Origin: Loktanella sp. PT4BL
GTDB taxonomy: Bacteria > Pseudomonadota > Alphaproteobacteria > Rhodobacterales > Rhodobacteraceae
NCBI RefSeq assembly: GCF_003201935.1
Contig: NZ_QJJL01000002.1
Span: 496,001 to 560,000 of the forward strand
Direction: 5' to 3'
Length of the DNA stretch: 64,000 bases
In this document: piece by piece, positions 18,721-28,236 of the stretch
How positions within the stretch are numbered: the first letter of the stretch is position 1
Layout: each line of letters opens with the position of its first letter
Notes under the pieces: generated by a model
What the model was told of the DNA's origin: nothing
Seen by the model: only the letters and a program-made list of their open reading frames with translations
Database searches by the model: none
Program-made: the position numbers and the translations under genes

Positions 18721-20115
18721 ATGTCTGTTGTCACACGCTTCGCCCCGTCCCCCACTGGCGCCTTGCATATCGGGGGCGCGCGCACGGCCTTGTTTAACTG
18801 GCTTTACGCCCGCGGACATGGCGGCACATTCCTGCTGCGGATCGAGGACACGGACAAAGCGCGTTCCACAGACGAAAACCGCCAGGCGATCCTTGATGGT
18901 CTGACATGGCTGGGCCTTGACTGGGATGGCGAACCGACCAGCCAGGCCGCCAATGCCGACCGTCACGCGGCTGTTGCCCACGAACTGCTGGCCAAAGGCG
19001 CGGCCTATAAGTGCTTCAGCACTCAAGAGGAAATCGAAGCTTTCCGTGAAAAGGCCCGCGAGGAGAAGACATCCACCCTGTTCCGGTCACCATGGCGGGA
19101 TGTGGCCGCAGCGGACCATCCTGATGCGCCCTACGTGATCCGCATCAAGGCCCCGCGCGACGGGCAGACAACGCTGCACGATGAGGTGCAAGGCGATGTG
19201 ACATTCGCCAATAACCAGTTGGACGACATGATCCTGCTACGCTCGGACGGCACACCTGTCTATATGCTGGCGGTCGTGGTGGATGATCACGACATGGGCG
19301 TGACGCACGTTATCCGTGGCGACGACCACCTTGCCAATGCCTTCCGCCAGAACATGATCTACGAGGCGATGGGCTGGGCGAAACCGGTCCTTGCCCATAT
19401 CCCGCTGATCTTTGGCCCTGACGGCAAGAAACTTTCAAAACGCCACGGGGCGACGGGTGCTGCCGAATATCAGGCGCTGGGGTATCCTGCGGCCGGAATG
19501 CGCAACTATCTGGCGCGTCTGGGGTGGAGCCACGGGGATGACGAGTTCTTCTCGGACGCGCAGGCCAAGGAATGGTTCGATCTGGACGGAATCGGCAAAT
19601 CACCGGCCCGGTTCGATTTCAAAAAGCTCGAGAACATCTGCGGCCAGCATATTGCCGTCGCAGACGATGCTGCACTGCTGCAAGAAATGCAGGGTTACCT
19701 TGCGGCAACAGGGGCTGAGCCGTTCACCGAGGCACAAAAAAATGGCATGTTGAAAGCAATGTACTGCCTCAAAGAACGGGCCAAGACTTTTCCGGAACTG
19801 ATTGAAAAGGCTCACTTTGTTCTGACGTCCCGCCCGATTGTACCGGACGAGAAGGCTGCAGCCAATCTGACTGATGTATTCCGTGGTATACTGGGAGAAT
19901 TGACGCCGCAGTTGCAAAATGCTAGCTGGTCTCGTGACATCCTGGAAGGGGTCGTCGCATCCACTGCCGAAGCTCATGACATGAAACTAGGCAAGCTGGC
20001 CGGACCGTTACGGGCGGCTCTCGCTGGACGCGCGGTCTCACCGAGTGTGTTCGACATGATGTTGGTCCTCGGGCAAGATGAAACCATCGCCCGCCTGCAG
20101 GATGCCAGCCGCTGA
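18721..20115 (+). CDS. gltX: glutamyl-tRNA synthetase
   Basis: Class I aminoacyl-tRNA synthetase of 464 residues charging tRNA-Glu, and possibly tRNA-Gln in organisms using GatCAB. The HIGH motif appears as [13 protein letters not shown] at about residue 15-27. The KMSKS-like loop is KKLSKRHGA near residue 239. Between them lies [13 protein letters not shown] near 38. The C-terminal anticodon-binding region is shorter and less conserved. It is divergent from comEC over 83 bp; AAGG is 12 nt before ATG. Confidence 0.95.
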   Translation: MSVVTRFAPSPTGALHIGGARTALFNWLYARGHGGTFLLRIEDTDKARSTDENRQAILDGLTWLGLDWDGEPTSQAANADRHAAVAHELLAKGAAYKCFSTQEEIEAFREKAREEKTSTLFRSPWRDVAAADHPDAPYVIRIKAPRDGQTTLHDEVQGDVTFANNQLDDMILLRSDGTPVYMLAVVVDDHDMGVTHVIRGDDHLANAFRQNMIYEAMGWAKPVLAHIPLIFGPDGKKLSKRHGATGAAEYQALGYPAAGMRNYLARLGWSHGDDEFFSDAQAKEWFDLDGIGKSPARFDFKKLENICGQHIAVADDAALLQEMQGYLAATGAEPFTEAQKNGMLKAMYCLKERAKTFPELIEKAHFVLTSRPIVPDEKAAANLTDVFRGILGELTPQLQNASWSRDILEGVVASTAEAHDMKLGKLAGPLRAALAGRAVSPSVFDMMLVLGQDETIARLQDASR

Positions 20116-20213
20116 TATCTGCGTCATACACGCGTGATTATCCGCTGGTAACCAATGTTGATTGATGCTGCTGCTGCGACTGGATTGGTCGCAGGACCGA
20201 AAGGGAATGAAAT

Positions 20214-21509
20214 ATGGCTGACACTACTGATACCGCGAAGCTGACGCTCAAAGGCAAGACTTACGAATTGCCCGTATACTCCCCCACGGGCGGACCAGAC
20301 GTGATTGATATCCGCAAGCTCTACGCCCAAGCCGATGTGTTCACCTATGACCCTGGCTTTACGTCCACAGCAGCCTGCGACAGCACCATCACATTTATTG
20401 ATGGTGAAAAAGGCGTCCTGCTGCACCGTGGCTACCCGATTGACCAGCTGGCATCCCAGTCGCACTACCTCGAAGTCTGCTACCTGCTGCTTTACGGTGA
20501 GCTGCCGTCCTCGACCGAATTGGAAAAGTTCGAATCCCTCGTGACCAATCACACGATGATCCACGAACAGATGCACAACTTCTTCCGTGGTTTCCGCCGT
20601 GATGCGCACCCGATGGCCACGATGGTGGGTGTCGTCGGCGCGATGTCTGCATTCTATCACGACAGCACCGATATCAATGACCCGCACCAGCGCGAGGTCG
20701 CCACGATCCGTCTGATTGCCAAAATGCCAACCGTTGCGGCGATGGCCTACAAGTACTCCATCGGCCAGCCGTTTGTGTATCCACGCAATGATCTGGATTA
20801 TGCCGCGAATTTTCTGCACATGTGCTTTGCTGTGCCCGCGCAGGAATACCACGTTGATCCTATCCTCGCGCGCGCGATGGACCGTATCTTCACGCTGCAT
20901 GCCGATCACGAGCAAAACGCTTCGACCTCGACCGTGCGTCTGGCGTCTTCCTCTGGCGCCAACCCCTTTGCCTGTATCGCGGCCGGTATCGCCTGTCTTT
21001 GGGGCCCTGCCCATGGTGGCGCCAATCAGGCCTGTCTTGAGATGCTCAAGGAAATCGGCACCGTCGACCGTATCCCTGAGTTCATTGCACGCGCCAAGGA
21101 CAAGAACGATCCTTACCGCCTGATGGGCTTTGGCCACCGCGTGTACAAGAACTTCGACCCGCGCGCGACTGTGATGAAGCAAAGTGCCGATGAGGTGCTG
21201 GAGCTTCTGGGTGTCGAAAACAACCCCGTGCTGCAAGTCGCCAAAGAGCTTGAGAAACAAGCGCTGGCCGATCCGTATTTTGCCGAAAAGAAGCTGTTCC
21301 CGAACGTCGACTTCTATTCCGGCATCATCCTTGAAGCGATGGGTTTCCCGACCTCGATGTTTACCCCGATCTTTGCCGTTGCCCGTACCGTGGGCTGGAT
21401 TTCGCAATGGGCCGAACAGCTTGCCGATCCACAGTTGAAGATTGGCCGTCCGCGCCAGCTTTATCTGGGCGAGATGGAACGCAAATATGTCGATATCGAA
21501 AAGCGCTAA
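20214..21509 (+). CDS. gltA: citrate synthase
   Basis: TCA-cycle entry enzyme condensing acetyl-CoA and oxaloacetate. The 431-residue type II (Gram-negative, hexameric) form is supported by the N-terminal extension and length. Catalytic residues are in [15 protein letters not shown] near residue 264 (His), [15 protein letters not shown] near 304 (His), and [17 protein letters not shown] near 363 (Asp). The ribosome binding site AAAGGGAA lies 9 nt before ATG. A strong terminator follows at 21517, so gltA ends its transcript here. Confidence 0.97.
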   Translation: MADTTDTAKLTLKGKTYELPVYSPTGGPDVIDIRKLYAQADVFTYDPGFTSTAACDSTITFIDGEKGVLLHRGYPIDQLASQSHYLEVCYLLLYGELPSSTELEKFESLVTNHTMIHEQMHNFFRGFRRDAHPMATMVGVVGAMSAFYHDSTDINDPHQREVATIRLIAKMPTVAAMAYKYSIGQPFVYPRNDLDYAANFLHMCFAVPAQEYHVDPILARAMDRIFTLHADHEQNASTSTVRLASSSGANPFACIAAGIACLWGPAHGGANQACLEMLKEIGTVDRIPEFIARAKDKNDPYRLMGFGHRVYKNFDPRATVMKQSADEVLELLGVENNPVLQVAKELEKQALADPYFAEKKLFPNVDFYSGIILEAMGFPTSMFTPIFAVARTVGWISQWAEQLADPQLKIGRPRQLYLGEMERKYVDIEKR

Positions 21510-21516
21510 GATTTTG

Positions 21517-21540
21517 GGGCTGCCTTCGGGCAGCCCTTTT
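21517..21540 (+). terminator. intrinsic terminator of gltA
   Basis: An 8-bp stem GGGCTGCC/GGCAGCCC closes a TTCG tetraloop and is followed by four T. Confidence 0.88.
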
Positions 21541-21545
21541 CATTC

Positions 21546-22043
21546 ATGCCCCTTGTGACCAAACGCTTGGTCCTGCGCGCTGCGCGGCAAGGCGACCTGA
21601 TGGATCTCCATGCGATCTTCAGTGATCCGCGCGCCATGCGCTATTGGTCGACACTACCCCACGACAGCCCCGCGCGCACACAGGAAAACCTTGACCGTTT
21701 GATCGCCCATGCCGACGGGTTGCTGACCTATTTCGTGATTGAAAAAGACGGACGCGTGATCGGGACCGCAGGCATGCATCAAGCCGATGAGGTGGGCTTT
21801 ATCCTGCATCCGGAATATTGGCGGCAAGGCATCATATCCGAGGCGATGGGCGCGATCATTCCGCACCTCTTTGCCGTGACGGATCACGCGCAACTCACCG
21901 CTGACGCAGACCCCAGAAATTCAGCTTCTGTTGGTATCCTCAAATCACTGGGGTTCAAGGAGACCCACAGGGCAGAGCGGACATACTGCATCAACGGGGA
22001 ATGGTCAGACAGCGTGTATTTCGCGCTTCAGCGGCCTTCGTAG
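21546..22043 (+). CDS. GNAT family N-acetyltransferase (RimJ/RimL type)
   Basis: A 165-residue acetyl-CoA-dependent acyltransferase. It begins PLVTKRLVLRAARQGDLMDLHAIFSD, the usual opening of RimJ/RimL-like enzymes. The acetyl-CoA pyrophosphate-binding stretch is EYWRQGIISEAMGAII near residue 92, with the later ADPRNSASVGILKSLGFKE near 118. Substrate is unknown; the relatives modify ribosomal proteins or small amines. The start lies only a few bases after the gltA terminator. Its 3' end overlaps the convergent enoyl-CoA hydratase gene by 16 bp. Confidence 0.87.
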   Translation: MPLVTKRLVLRAARQGDLMDLHAIFSDPRAMRYWSTLPHDSPARTQENLDRLIAHADGLLTYFVIEKDGRVIGTAGMHQADEVGFILHPEYWRQGIISEAMGAIIPHLFAVTDHAQLTADADPRNSASVGILKSLGFKETHRAERTYCINGEWSDSVYFALQRPS

Positions 22044-22804
22044 ACCGCTTTGCGCTTTTCCAGGAACGCGACAACACCTTCCTGAAAATCACGCGTCTTG
22101 CCGCAGCGCCCTTGCAGTTTTGCCTCCAGCGCCAGTTGCTCGTCCAATGAGTTCTCGAATGATCCACGGATGGCCTTTTTCAACTGCCGGTAAGCCACCG
22201 TCGGACCCTGTGCCAGATGGGCGGCGCGCCCGGCCACATGGTCTTTGAATGTCGCGGCGGGGGCGGTTTCATAGATCATCCCCCACTGCTCCGCCTGTTG
22301 CGCGCTGATCTTGTCGGCAAAAAGGGCGGCCCCCATCGCCTTGGCAGCGCCGATCTGGCGCGGCAACCAATAGGTGCCACCGGCGTCGGGGATCAGGCCG
22401 ATACGGGTAAACGCCTGGATGAAATACGCATCCTCGGAAGCAATGACCACATCCGCCGCCAGTGCGAGGTTCGCCCCGGCCCCGGCTGCGGGACCGTTCA
22501 CCGCCGCAATGGTCGGCACGCGGCAATCAAAGATCGCCTTCAGCATCGGCACATATTCATCGCGCAGGGTGCGTTCCAGATCAAGCGTCGCCGCACTGCC
22601 GCCATCGCCAAGATCCTGACCGGAACAGAACGCCCTGCCCGCCCCTGTCAGGACAACCACCCGCGCGTCTTTCTCGGCGGCTTTGAAGGCGTGGGTGATC
22701 TCGGCGCGCATCTGTGTGTTGAGCGCATTCATCATGTCGGGGCGGTTCAGCGTAATCTCTGCGACAGAATTGCGAATGGCGAAGTGAATGGCCTGATAGT
22801 CCAT
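22028..22804 (-). CDS. enoyl-CoA hydratase/isomerase, PaaG-like
   Basis: Crotonase-fold protein of 258 residues. Oxyanion-hole elements are LTGAGRAFCSGQDLGDGG near residue 52 and AVNGPAAGAGANLALAADVV near 99. A catalytic acidic residue is expected in GLIPDAGGTYWLPRQIG near 136; there an Asp replaces the Glu of hydratases, which favours an isomerase role. Closest in pattern to PaaG (ring-epoxide or enoyl isomerase of phenylacetate degradation), but no other paa gene is nearby, so a general fatty acyl-CoA role is possible. It lies 69 bp downstream of ccmH on the same strand. Confidence 0.82.
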   Translation of the reverse strand: MDYQAIHFAIRNSVAEITLNRPDMMNALNTQMRAEITHAFKAAEKDARVVVLTGAGRAFCSGQDLGDGGSAATLDLERTLRDEYVPMLKAIFDCRVPTIAAVNGPAAGAGANLALAADVVIASEDAYFIQAFTRIGLIPDAGGTYWLPRQIGAAKAMGAALFADKISAQQAEQWGMIYETAPAATFKDHVAGRAAHLAQGPTVAYRQLKKAIRGSFENSLDEQLALEAKLQGRCGKTRDFQEGVVAFLEKRKAVYEGR

Positions 22805-22873
22805 GAGCGGGATCCCTTAACAGTTTCCCGACACTCTAGTGAACTGATCCGTTTAGGAAAGCACTACGGCACG

Positions 22874-23314
22874 TCACGACCGCAGTATTTTCTCCAGTTC
22901 CGCTTGTTCGCTCTCGGATAAGGCTGGCGCTGTTTCGCGTTTGGCACGAATGGTGGACCACCCGACGCCCAGTGCGATCAGCAGCAGCACAGGTGCCGCA
23001 AGCCACAGCAGGATATTGGCACCCTCGGTCGTCGGCCGCAGCAAAACAAACTCACCATAGCGCGCAACCAGAAAATCAACCGCTTCTTCGTCTGTATCAC
23101 CGGCAACCAGTCGTTCACGCAGCACGATCCGCAGTTCTTTGGCAAGGGCCGCGTTGCTGGCATCAATATTCTCGTTGCGGCAGACCGGACAACGCAGGCC
23201 CTGCGATAGATCCCGCGCGCGCTCTTCCAGAACAGGATCGTCAAGGATTTCACTGGGCTCGACGGACCAGACAGGCCCGCCGAGGAGGAGAAGAATGAGC
23301 AAAAGACGCTTCAT
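22874..23314 (-). CDS. ccmH: cytochrome c-type biogenesis protein CcmH (CycL)
   Basis: Membrane-anchored thiol-disulfide protein of 146 residues acting on apocytochrome c haem-binding cysteines. It has a signal peptide (residues 1-18), the redox motif LRCPVCRNENI with CxxC near residue 41, DSNAALAKELR-like helical region, FLVARYGEFVLLRP near 83, and a C-terminal membrane helix (about 104-121). Its start overlaps the stop of ccmF by ATGA, so CcmF and CcmH are made together, as expected of partners in haem ligation. Confidence 0.94.
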   Translation of the reverse strand: MKRLLLILLLLGGPVWSVEPSEILDDPVLEERARDLSQGLRCPVCRNENIDASNAALAKELRIVLRERLVAGDTDEEAVDFLVARYGEFVLLRPTTEGANILLWLAAPVLLLIALGVGWSTIRAKRETAPALSESEQAELEKILRS

Positions 23315-25287
23315 TCCGCGGGCACCGCCCCGACAGGGTTTTTCTTGGCAGAAGCCGCGCCCACCCGCAAACGCCGGTCAGAGAGCGAGAAGCAGCCACC
23401 AAGCGCCATCAGGATCGCGCCGCCCCAAATCCAGTTCGCAAAGGGTTTGAGGTACACGCGCACCGCCCAGCCGCCATTTGCCTGCGGATCACCTACGACA
23501 ACATAGATATCGCGTACAAAACCGTTCAAAATCGCGGCTTCGGTCGTGGGCATGTTCGCGACAGGATAGAACCGCTTTTCAGGGTGCAGATCGCCGACCT
23601 GCGTATCGCCGCGCCAGACCGACATATCGGCCATCGTGGTCATATAGTTCGGCCCTTGTAGTTGGTTGACGTCATCAAGACGGAACTCGAACTGGCCAAC
23701 GGTCCATGCGTCGCCGATCTGGGCCACACGGATATCTTCCTTTTCCCACGCCAGCATCGCGGCGATACCAAAGATCGTCACACCCATCCCGATATGTGCC
23801 GTCGCCTTGCCCCAATCCGCGCGCGGCAGGCGCGCAATGCGGCGCAGGCGCGACATCAAACCGTCGCGACCACTGCGCAACCACAGATCAAGAAGGGCGC
23901 CACCAACGACCCAAACACCAAGTGCCACACCCACCGGCCCCAGGGCCGAGTTACCGCTTTGCACCGCGTAAACGAGTGCGGCAATGGCGACAGACAGCAC
24001 AAGCCACCCCACCAGTGACTTTGACGCCCGCGCCAGATTTCCGCGCTTCCATGCCAGAAGCGACCCGAGCGGCAAGACAATCGCCAGCGCCACCATGAAG
24101 GGTGTAAAGGCCGCGTCAAAGAACGGTGGTCCCACGGAAAGCGTCCGGTCAAAGAGCATCTCGGCCACCAGTGGCCAGATCGTCCCGATGAACACCACAA
24201 AGCAGCTTACTGACAACAGGATGTTGTTCAGGATCAGCGCGCTTTCACGGCTGACGGTCGAGAAGACGCCCTTTGATTCCATCGCGCCTGCGCGGAAGGC
24301 AAAGAGTGTCAGCGCACCCCCAAGAAATACCGCGAGAATGATCAGGATCAGCATGCCGCGCTCCGGGTCGTTTGCAAAGGCATGCACCGAGGTCAGCACG
24401 CCCGAGCGCACAATGAACGCGCCAAGCAGCGAGAAGCCGAAGGCCATGATCGCCAGCAGAATTGTCCAGCTTTTCAGCGCCTCGCGCTTCTCGACCACAA
24501 TGGCCGAGTGCAGCAAGGCGGCCGCGATCAGCCAAGGCATGAAAGAAGCGTTCTCGACCGGATCCCAGAACCAGAAACCACCCCAACCCAGCTCATAGTA
24601 GGCCCACCATGAGCCGAGCGCGATGCCAACGGTCAGGAACATCCAGGCCGCCAAGGTCCACGGACGGACCCAGCGACCCCAGGCGGCGTCAACGCGCCCC
24701 TCGATCAGGGCGGCAATCGCGAAAGAGAAAGACATGCTCAGGCCGACATAGCCGAGGTAAAGGAACGGCGGGTGAAAGGCCAAACCGGGGTCTTGCAAAA
24801 GCGGGTTCAGGTCACGCCCGTTCAGGGGTGGAACTTCCAACCGCAGGAACGGGTTCGAGGTGAACAAAACAAAAGCGAAAAACGCGACACCTATTGCCGC
24901 CTGCACCGACAGCACCCTTGCGCGCAATCGCGCCGGCAGGCCGTCACCAAACCACGCGGCACAAGCGCCAAAGAGCGTCAGGATCACCATCCAGAGCAGC
25001 ATCGAGCCCTCATGGTTACCCCAAACACCCGTGATCTTGTAGATCATCGGCTTGTCGGTATGTGAATTCAGATAGACCAGCTGCAACGAAAAGTCGGATG
25101 TCACAAAGGCCCATGTCAGCACCGCAAAGGAAAATGCGGTGAGCAGGAATTGTACGGTGGCCGCGGGTTCGGCCATAGCCATCCAGCTTGCGTTGCCACG
25201 GTGCGCGCCGATCATCGGCACGATCATCTGGAAAATGGCAATGCCAAAAGCCAGAATCAGAGCGAAGTGTCCAAGTTCTATCAACAT
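23311..25287 (-). CDS. ccmF: cytochrome c haem lyase subunit CcmF
   Basis: Polytopic inner-membrane protein of 658 residues that joins haem from holo-CcmE to apocytochrome c. The tryptophan-rich periplasmic motif is WGGFWFWDPVENASFMPW near residue 234. Histidines that bracket haem appear in GVWGNHEGSMLLW near 90 and in LAFHPPFLYLGYVG near 171. About 14 membrane helices are expected. It overlaps ccmH. Upstream on the same strand lies the lysis cassette and then ccmE, so the ccm genes are split. Confidence 0.96.
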   Translation of the reverse strand: MLIELGHFALILAFGIAIFQMIVPMIGAHRGNASWMAMAEPAATVQFLLTAFSFAVLTWAFVTSDFSLQLVYLNSHTDKPMIYKITGVWGNHEGSMLLWMVILTLFGACAAWFGDGLPARLRARVLSVQAAIGVAFFAFVLFTSNPFLRLEVPPLNGRDLNPLLQDPGLAFHPPFLYLGYVGLSMSFSFAIAALIEGRVDAAWGRWVRPWTLAAWMFLTVGIALGSWWAYYELGWGGFWFWDPVENASFMPWLIAAALLHSAIVVEKREALKSWTILLAIMAFGFSLLGAFIVRSGVLTSVHAFANDPERGMLILIILAVFLGGALTLFAFRAGAMESKGVFSTVSRESALILNNILLSVSCFVVFIGTIWPLVAEMLFDRTLSVGPPFFDAAFTPFMVALAIVLPLGSLLAWKRGNLARASKSLVGWLVLSVAIAALVYAVQSGNSALGPVGVALGVWVVGGALLDLWLRSGRDGLMSRLRRIARLPRADWGKATAHIGMGVTIFGIAAMLAWEKEDIRVAQIGDAWTVGQFEFRLDDVNQLQGPNYMTTMADMSVWRGDTQVGDLHPEKRFYPVANMPTTEAAILNGFVRDIYVVVGDPQANGGWAVRVYLKPFANWIWGGAILMALGGCFSLSDRRLRVGAASAKKNPVGAVPAE

Positions 25288-25362
25288 GAACTATAGATAA
25301 CGCATTTATCTGGCAGGCAACATACCCGAGCAGTCACATATGCGGTACATTTTGGCGCAGGC

Positions 25363-25566
25363 CTATAGCGCCAGACCACCGCCCACAGCATAGGTCAGCC
25401 CGGCCATCAACAGCCCGCCAATTACAAGCCGTACCAACCATTTGAGCGTGTCTTCAATCGCCCCAAGACGGCGGGCCACATTGGCCCTGTGCACCTCATC
25501 CACCGCATTACGCATCTCAAGCGCGACGATACGGCGCTCGAGCTGGCTGGCCCAGTTATTCTCCAT
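25363..25566 (-). CDS. small XhlA-like holin-associated protein
   Basis: A 67-residue protein with an N-terminal amphipathic helix of coiled-coil character (ERRIVALEMRNAVDEVHR, then ARRLGAIEDTLKWLVR) and one C-terminal membrane helix (about residues 47-64, LVIGGLLMAGLTYAVGG). This is the layout of haemolysin XhlA-type phage lysis proteins, which sit beside endolysin and holin genes. A longer frame from 25641 exists, but the ATG at 25566 begins directly at the conserved-looking helix and overlaps the holin stop by 11 nt. Family membership is inferred from layout and context. Confidence 0.68.
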   Translation of the reverse strand: MENNWASQLERRIVALEMRNAVDEVHRANVARRLGAIEDTLKWLVRLVIGGLLMAGLTYAVGGGLAL

Positions 25567-26056
25567 TTTTGGCCTGCCATTCCGACAGTGCCGGATTATC
25601 GGCGGGCCGTGCAGACGGAGCCTGCAGCGCCTTTGACACACTCAGGCTTTGCACCACAGAGCGTTGAAATTCCTGCGATTTCACCTGATGGCGTGCGCCA
25701 AAATAAAAACTTACAATCGCCCCCATCAGCCACCAGAGCGGTTCCGGCACCAGCGCAAGGCCCTCCATCCCCTTTGCAAACTGCGTGGGGTTTTGCAACG
25801 CCATCGCAAAGAGCCAGATTGTCCCCAACGCAAGCGCAGGACGCGGCAGACGGTTCAGCCCGTCAACGATCCGGTCAAAGAGCCCGCGCTGCGGGCGGGC
25901 AAACTCGGCGGCAAGCTGTGTCAGGCTGTCTGTGCGTGCCGACGCATCCCGCACCGCCCCGTTTTCCGCGTTTTCACGGAATATCTGTGCCGTCTCGACG
26001 ATCACATTGCGATTATCGCCAAAGAGAAAAGACATCACGGTTGGAATCAGACCCAT
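25556..26056 (-). CDS. holin of the GTA 3-TM type
   Basis: A 166-residue membrane protein. Hydrophobic helices are at about residues 73-89 (ALALGTIWLFAMALQNP) and 97-120 (LWWLMGAIVSFYFGARHQ), with a less certain one at the start (IPTVMSFLF). This matches the holin family named for gene transfer agent release (GTA_holin_3TM). It would make pores that let the endolysin reach peptidoglycan. ATG at 26056 overlaps the endolysin stop by 10 nt, and its own stop overlaps the XhlA-like gene, giving three coupled lysis genes. No phage structural gene is nearby, which favours a GTA or co-opted function over a prophage remnant. Confidence 0.78.
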   Translation of the reverse strand: MGLIPTVMSFLFGDNRNVIVETAQIFRENAENGAVRDASARTDSLTQLAAEFARPQRGLFDRIVDGLNRLPRPALALGTIWLFAMALQNPTQFAKGMEGLALVPEPLWWLMGAIVSFYFGARHQVKSQEFQRSVVQSLSVSKALQAPSARPADNPALSEWQAKNGE

Positions 26057-26658
26057 TGTGCAACCCTCGCTTTATGTTGTGCTTCTGTCAGGTGATAGCG
26101 GGCGGCAATGAATTCCTCGGCCCGCTTGATCCAACCGCCTTTGCCCCCGTCGCGGCGCATCGCGTATTTGCGGCTCGCCGGACGCCTGTCGGCCAAATCA
26201 TAGTAATAGTTGCGCCGCGCAATCCCGTAGGCATCGACCAGATGATCGGGGGCAGCGGCCATCGCCTGACGCGTCGCCGCAACCGTTTTGGGCCCGATGA
26301 TCCCGTCAATGGTCACCTCAATCCGCATATCACACAGCAAGCGTTGCAGGATTTTCACCGCATTGGCCCCTGCGTTCACATACATATCGAAAACACTGGC
26401 ATGAAGCGGCACAGGCAGACGGTCAATCCGTGGCCCGCGAAAATAATGTTCCACAAAAATCGACACCGCATGGGCGCGTGTCAGCACGCGCACATCGCTG
26501 CTGTCAATCTGGCCGTCCTTCGTCAGATCAAGCCCCAAGCGGCGCATGGTATGCACCGTGACGCCAAAATTTGTCGGCCCGCCCGGATCATCTGGGTCGT
26601 TAACATAGCCGCCTTCGCGGTCCACGATATCGGTGGCAATTTCGGTGACTGTCGGCAT
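26047..26658 (-). CDS. endolysin, glycoside hydrolase family 108 (N-acetylmuramidase)
   Basis: A 203-residue peptidoglycan hydrolase. The GH108 catalytic signature is EGGYVNDPDDPGGPTNFGV, with the catalytic glutamate at residue 15. A peptidoglycan-binding 3 domain covers about residues 95-190 (IGPKTVAATRQAM; RRNYYYDLADRRPASRKY). No signal peptide is seen, so export needs the holin encoded next. It overlaps the holin gene by 10 nt. In Rhodobacter capsulatus, GTA particles are released by an endolysin-holin pair encoded away from the structural cluster; this gene is the likely counterpart. The start codon is preceded by a hairpin that holds the ribosome binding site. Confidence 0.9.
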   Translation of the reverse strand: MPTVTEIATDIVDREGGYVNDPDDPGGPTNFGVTVHTMRRLGLDLTKDGQIDSSDVRVLTRAHAVSIFVEHYFRGPRIDRLPVPLHASVFDMYVNAGANAVKILQRLLCDMRIEVTIDGIIGPKTVAATRQAMAAAPDHLVDAYGIARRNYYYDLADRRPASRKYAMRRDGGKGGWIKRAEEFIAARYHLTEAQHKARVAQWV

Positions 26659-26688
26659 CTTCGCCCCTTCCGTATGGATGGGGCAAAG
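26656..26688 (-). promoter_or_regulatory. hairpin sequestering the endolysin ribosome binding site
   Basis: In the minus-strand RNA, CUUUGCCCC (26688-26680) can pair fully with GGGGCGAAG (26667-26659) around a 12-nt loop, one pair being G-U. The 3' arm directly abuts the AUG at 26658 and includes the AAGGGG Shine-Dalgarno region. Folding would hide the ribosome binding site. Function as a translational lock is inferred. Confidence 0.55.
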
Positions 26689-26703
26689 CCTGCTCTCAAT
26701 TGG

Positions 26704-27174
26704 TTAATTCGTGACGATAGCACCGTCCGGATCAACATAGAGACCCTGTTCCTTGAGCGCATCCAGCACTTCGGAAGGCATGTAGGTTTCATCATGTTTT
26801 GCAAGAATTTCAACAGCTTCAAAGCGGCCGTTGATGTAGTTCCCTTGCGCAACCATACCCTGACCCTCTTCAAACAGATCAGGCAGGATGCCGGTGTAGA
26901 CCACAGGCACCACGGCGCCACCATCCGTCACTGAAAAGCTGACCTGCTCGCCCTGACCGCGCACGAGCGAGCCTTCGGCAACCAACCCGCCAATGCGGAA
27001 ACGCTCATTGGGTGGCGGCGGTGCTTCGGTCACTTCTGAGGGTGAGCGGAAGAACTGGAAGCTGTCATCAGGCAGGAACCAGAGAAGAGCGAGAACCAGT
27101 GCCACACTGACGCCCGCCATCGACATCACCTGAACGCGGCGGCGCTTCTTAAGGCTCTTGAGACCACCCGTCAT
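26704..27174 (-). CDS. ccmE: cytochrome c maturation haem chaperone CcmE
   Basis: Periplasmic, membrane-anchored haem chaperone of 156 residues. A basic N-terminus ([10 protein letters not shown]) and one membrane helix (about residues 18-36) precede an OB-fold. The covalent haem attachment motif HxxxY is present as [12 protein letters not shown] near residue 131. It overlaps the end of argC by ATGA (the ccmE start lies within the argC stop region), so both are probably on one transcript. The lysis cassette follows 45 bp downstream, separating it from ccmF-ccmH. Confidence 0.95.
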   Translation of the reverse strand: MTGGLKSLKKRRRVQVMSMAGVSVALVLALLWFLPDDSFQFFRSPSEVTEAPPPPNERFRIGGLVAEGSLVRGQGEQVSFSVTDGGAVVPVVYTGILPDLFEEGQGMVAQGNYINGRFEAVEILAKHDETYMPSEVLDALKEQGLYVDPDGAIVTN

Positions 27175-28199
27175 GGGAACACCGGCGCCATCATCAGGCC
27201 CTCTGTTTCCGGCAAGCCCAGCATCAGGTTGGCGTTCTGAATCGCCTGCCCCGAAGAACCCTTGGTCAGGTTATCAAGGGCTGCAATCACGATCGCGCGT
27301 CCCGGAATACGGTCGGCCACGACACCGATATGACAGAAGTTCGATGCCCGGATATGTTTGATCGACGGATGTTGTCCCATCGGTAGTACCTCAATAAACG
27401 GCTCATCCGCATAAGCGGCTTTCAACGTGTTATATATAACGTCAGGATCGCCTTGCACATAGGTGGTGGCCAAAATGCCGCGGTTGGCGGGAATCAGGTG
27501 TGGGGTGAACTGGATTTTCACAGGCCGACCGGCAATAGCCGAGAATTCCTGATCGAATTCACCAAGGTGCCGGTGCGTCCCCCCGACCGCATAGGCATGC
27601 GCCCCTTCTGACAATTCTGCGTGCAACAGGTTTTCCTTCAGACTGCGTCCTGCGCCCGATACTGCCGCTTTTAGATCAAGGATGATCTGATCCAGATCAA
27701 TCACGCCCGCCTCAATCAACGGGCGCAGCACATATTGGCCTGTGGCCGCGTTACAGCCCGTGCCCGCAACCAGCCGTGCCGCTTTGATGTCTTCACGGTA
27801 AAACTCGGTCAGGCCATAAACCGCTTCTTTTTGCATCTCGGTCGCCGCATGGGCTTTGCCGTACCATTTTTCATAATCGGCAGGGTCGCGCAGACGGAAG
27901 TCCGCAGACAGATCGACGATTTTGAGCGTTTTGGGCAGTTCCGCAATCACGGCCTGCGATGTGGCATGTGGCAAAGCACAGAACACCAGATCGACACCGT
28001 CGAAATCCATGTCCTCAATGGTGGTCAGTACAGGCAGATCAAGGTGGCGCAGGTGCGGGAATACATCGGCCATGGCCATGCCCGCTTTGGAATTGCCCGA
28101 CAGGCCCACGATTTGCAGGCCGGGGTGTGTTGCGATCAGGCGGACAAGTTCGGCACCGGTATAGCCGGAAGCGCCCAGAATGGCGACGTTATAGGTCAT
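27171..28199 (-). CDS. argC: N-acetyl-gamma-glutamyl-phosphate reductase
   Basis: Third enzyme of arginine synthesis, reducing N-acetylglutamyl phosphate with NADPH. The 342-residue protein opens [21 protein letters not shown] with the GASGYTG nucleotide-binding loop. The catalytic cysteine is in [18 protein letters not shown] near residue 147. The later [12 protein letters not shown] and [18 protein letters not shown] fit ArgC. I choose ATG 28199, which follows GAGGGATAACC, over an upstream frame extension that lacks family similarity. It ends overlapping ccmE. Confidence 0.95.
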   Translation of the reverse strand: MTYNVAILGASGYTGAELVRLIATHPGLQIVGLSGNSKAGMAMADVFPHLRHLDLPVLTTIEDMDFDGVDLVFCALPHATSQAVIAELPKTLKIVDLSADFRLRDPADYEKWYGKAHAATEMQKEAVYGLTEFYREDIKAARLVAGTGCNAATGQYVLRPLIEAGVIDLDQIILDLKAAVSGAGRSLKENLLHAELSEGAHAYAVGGTHRHLGEFDQEFSAIAGRPVKIQFTPHLIPANRGILATTYVQGDPDVIYNTLKAAYADEPFIEVLPMGQHPSIKHIRASNFCHIGVVADRIPGRAIVIAALDNLTKGSSGQAIQNANLMLGLPETEGLMMAPVFP

Positions 28200-28236
28200 T
28201 TGGTTATCCCTCAGGATGAAAAGGTCTTGAAATCGG

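Noticed and set aside
25363-26658. Full prophage
   Set aside because: Only lysis genes are present; there is no integrase, capsid, terminase or tail gene, and the flanking ccm genes are intact.
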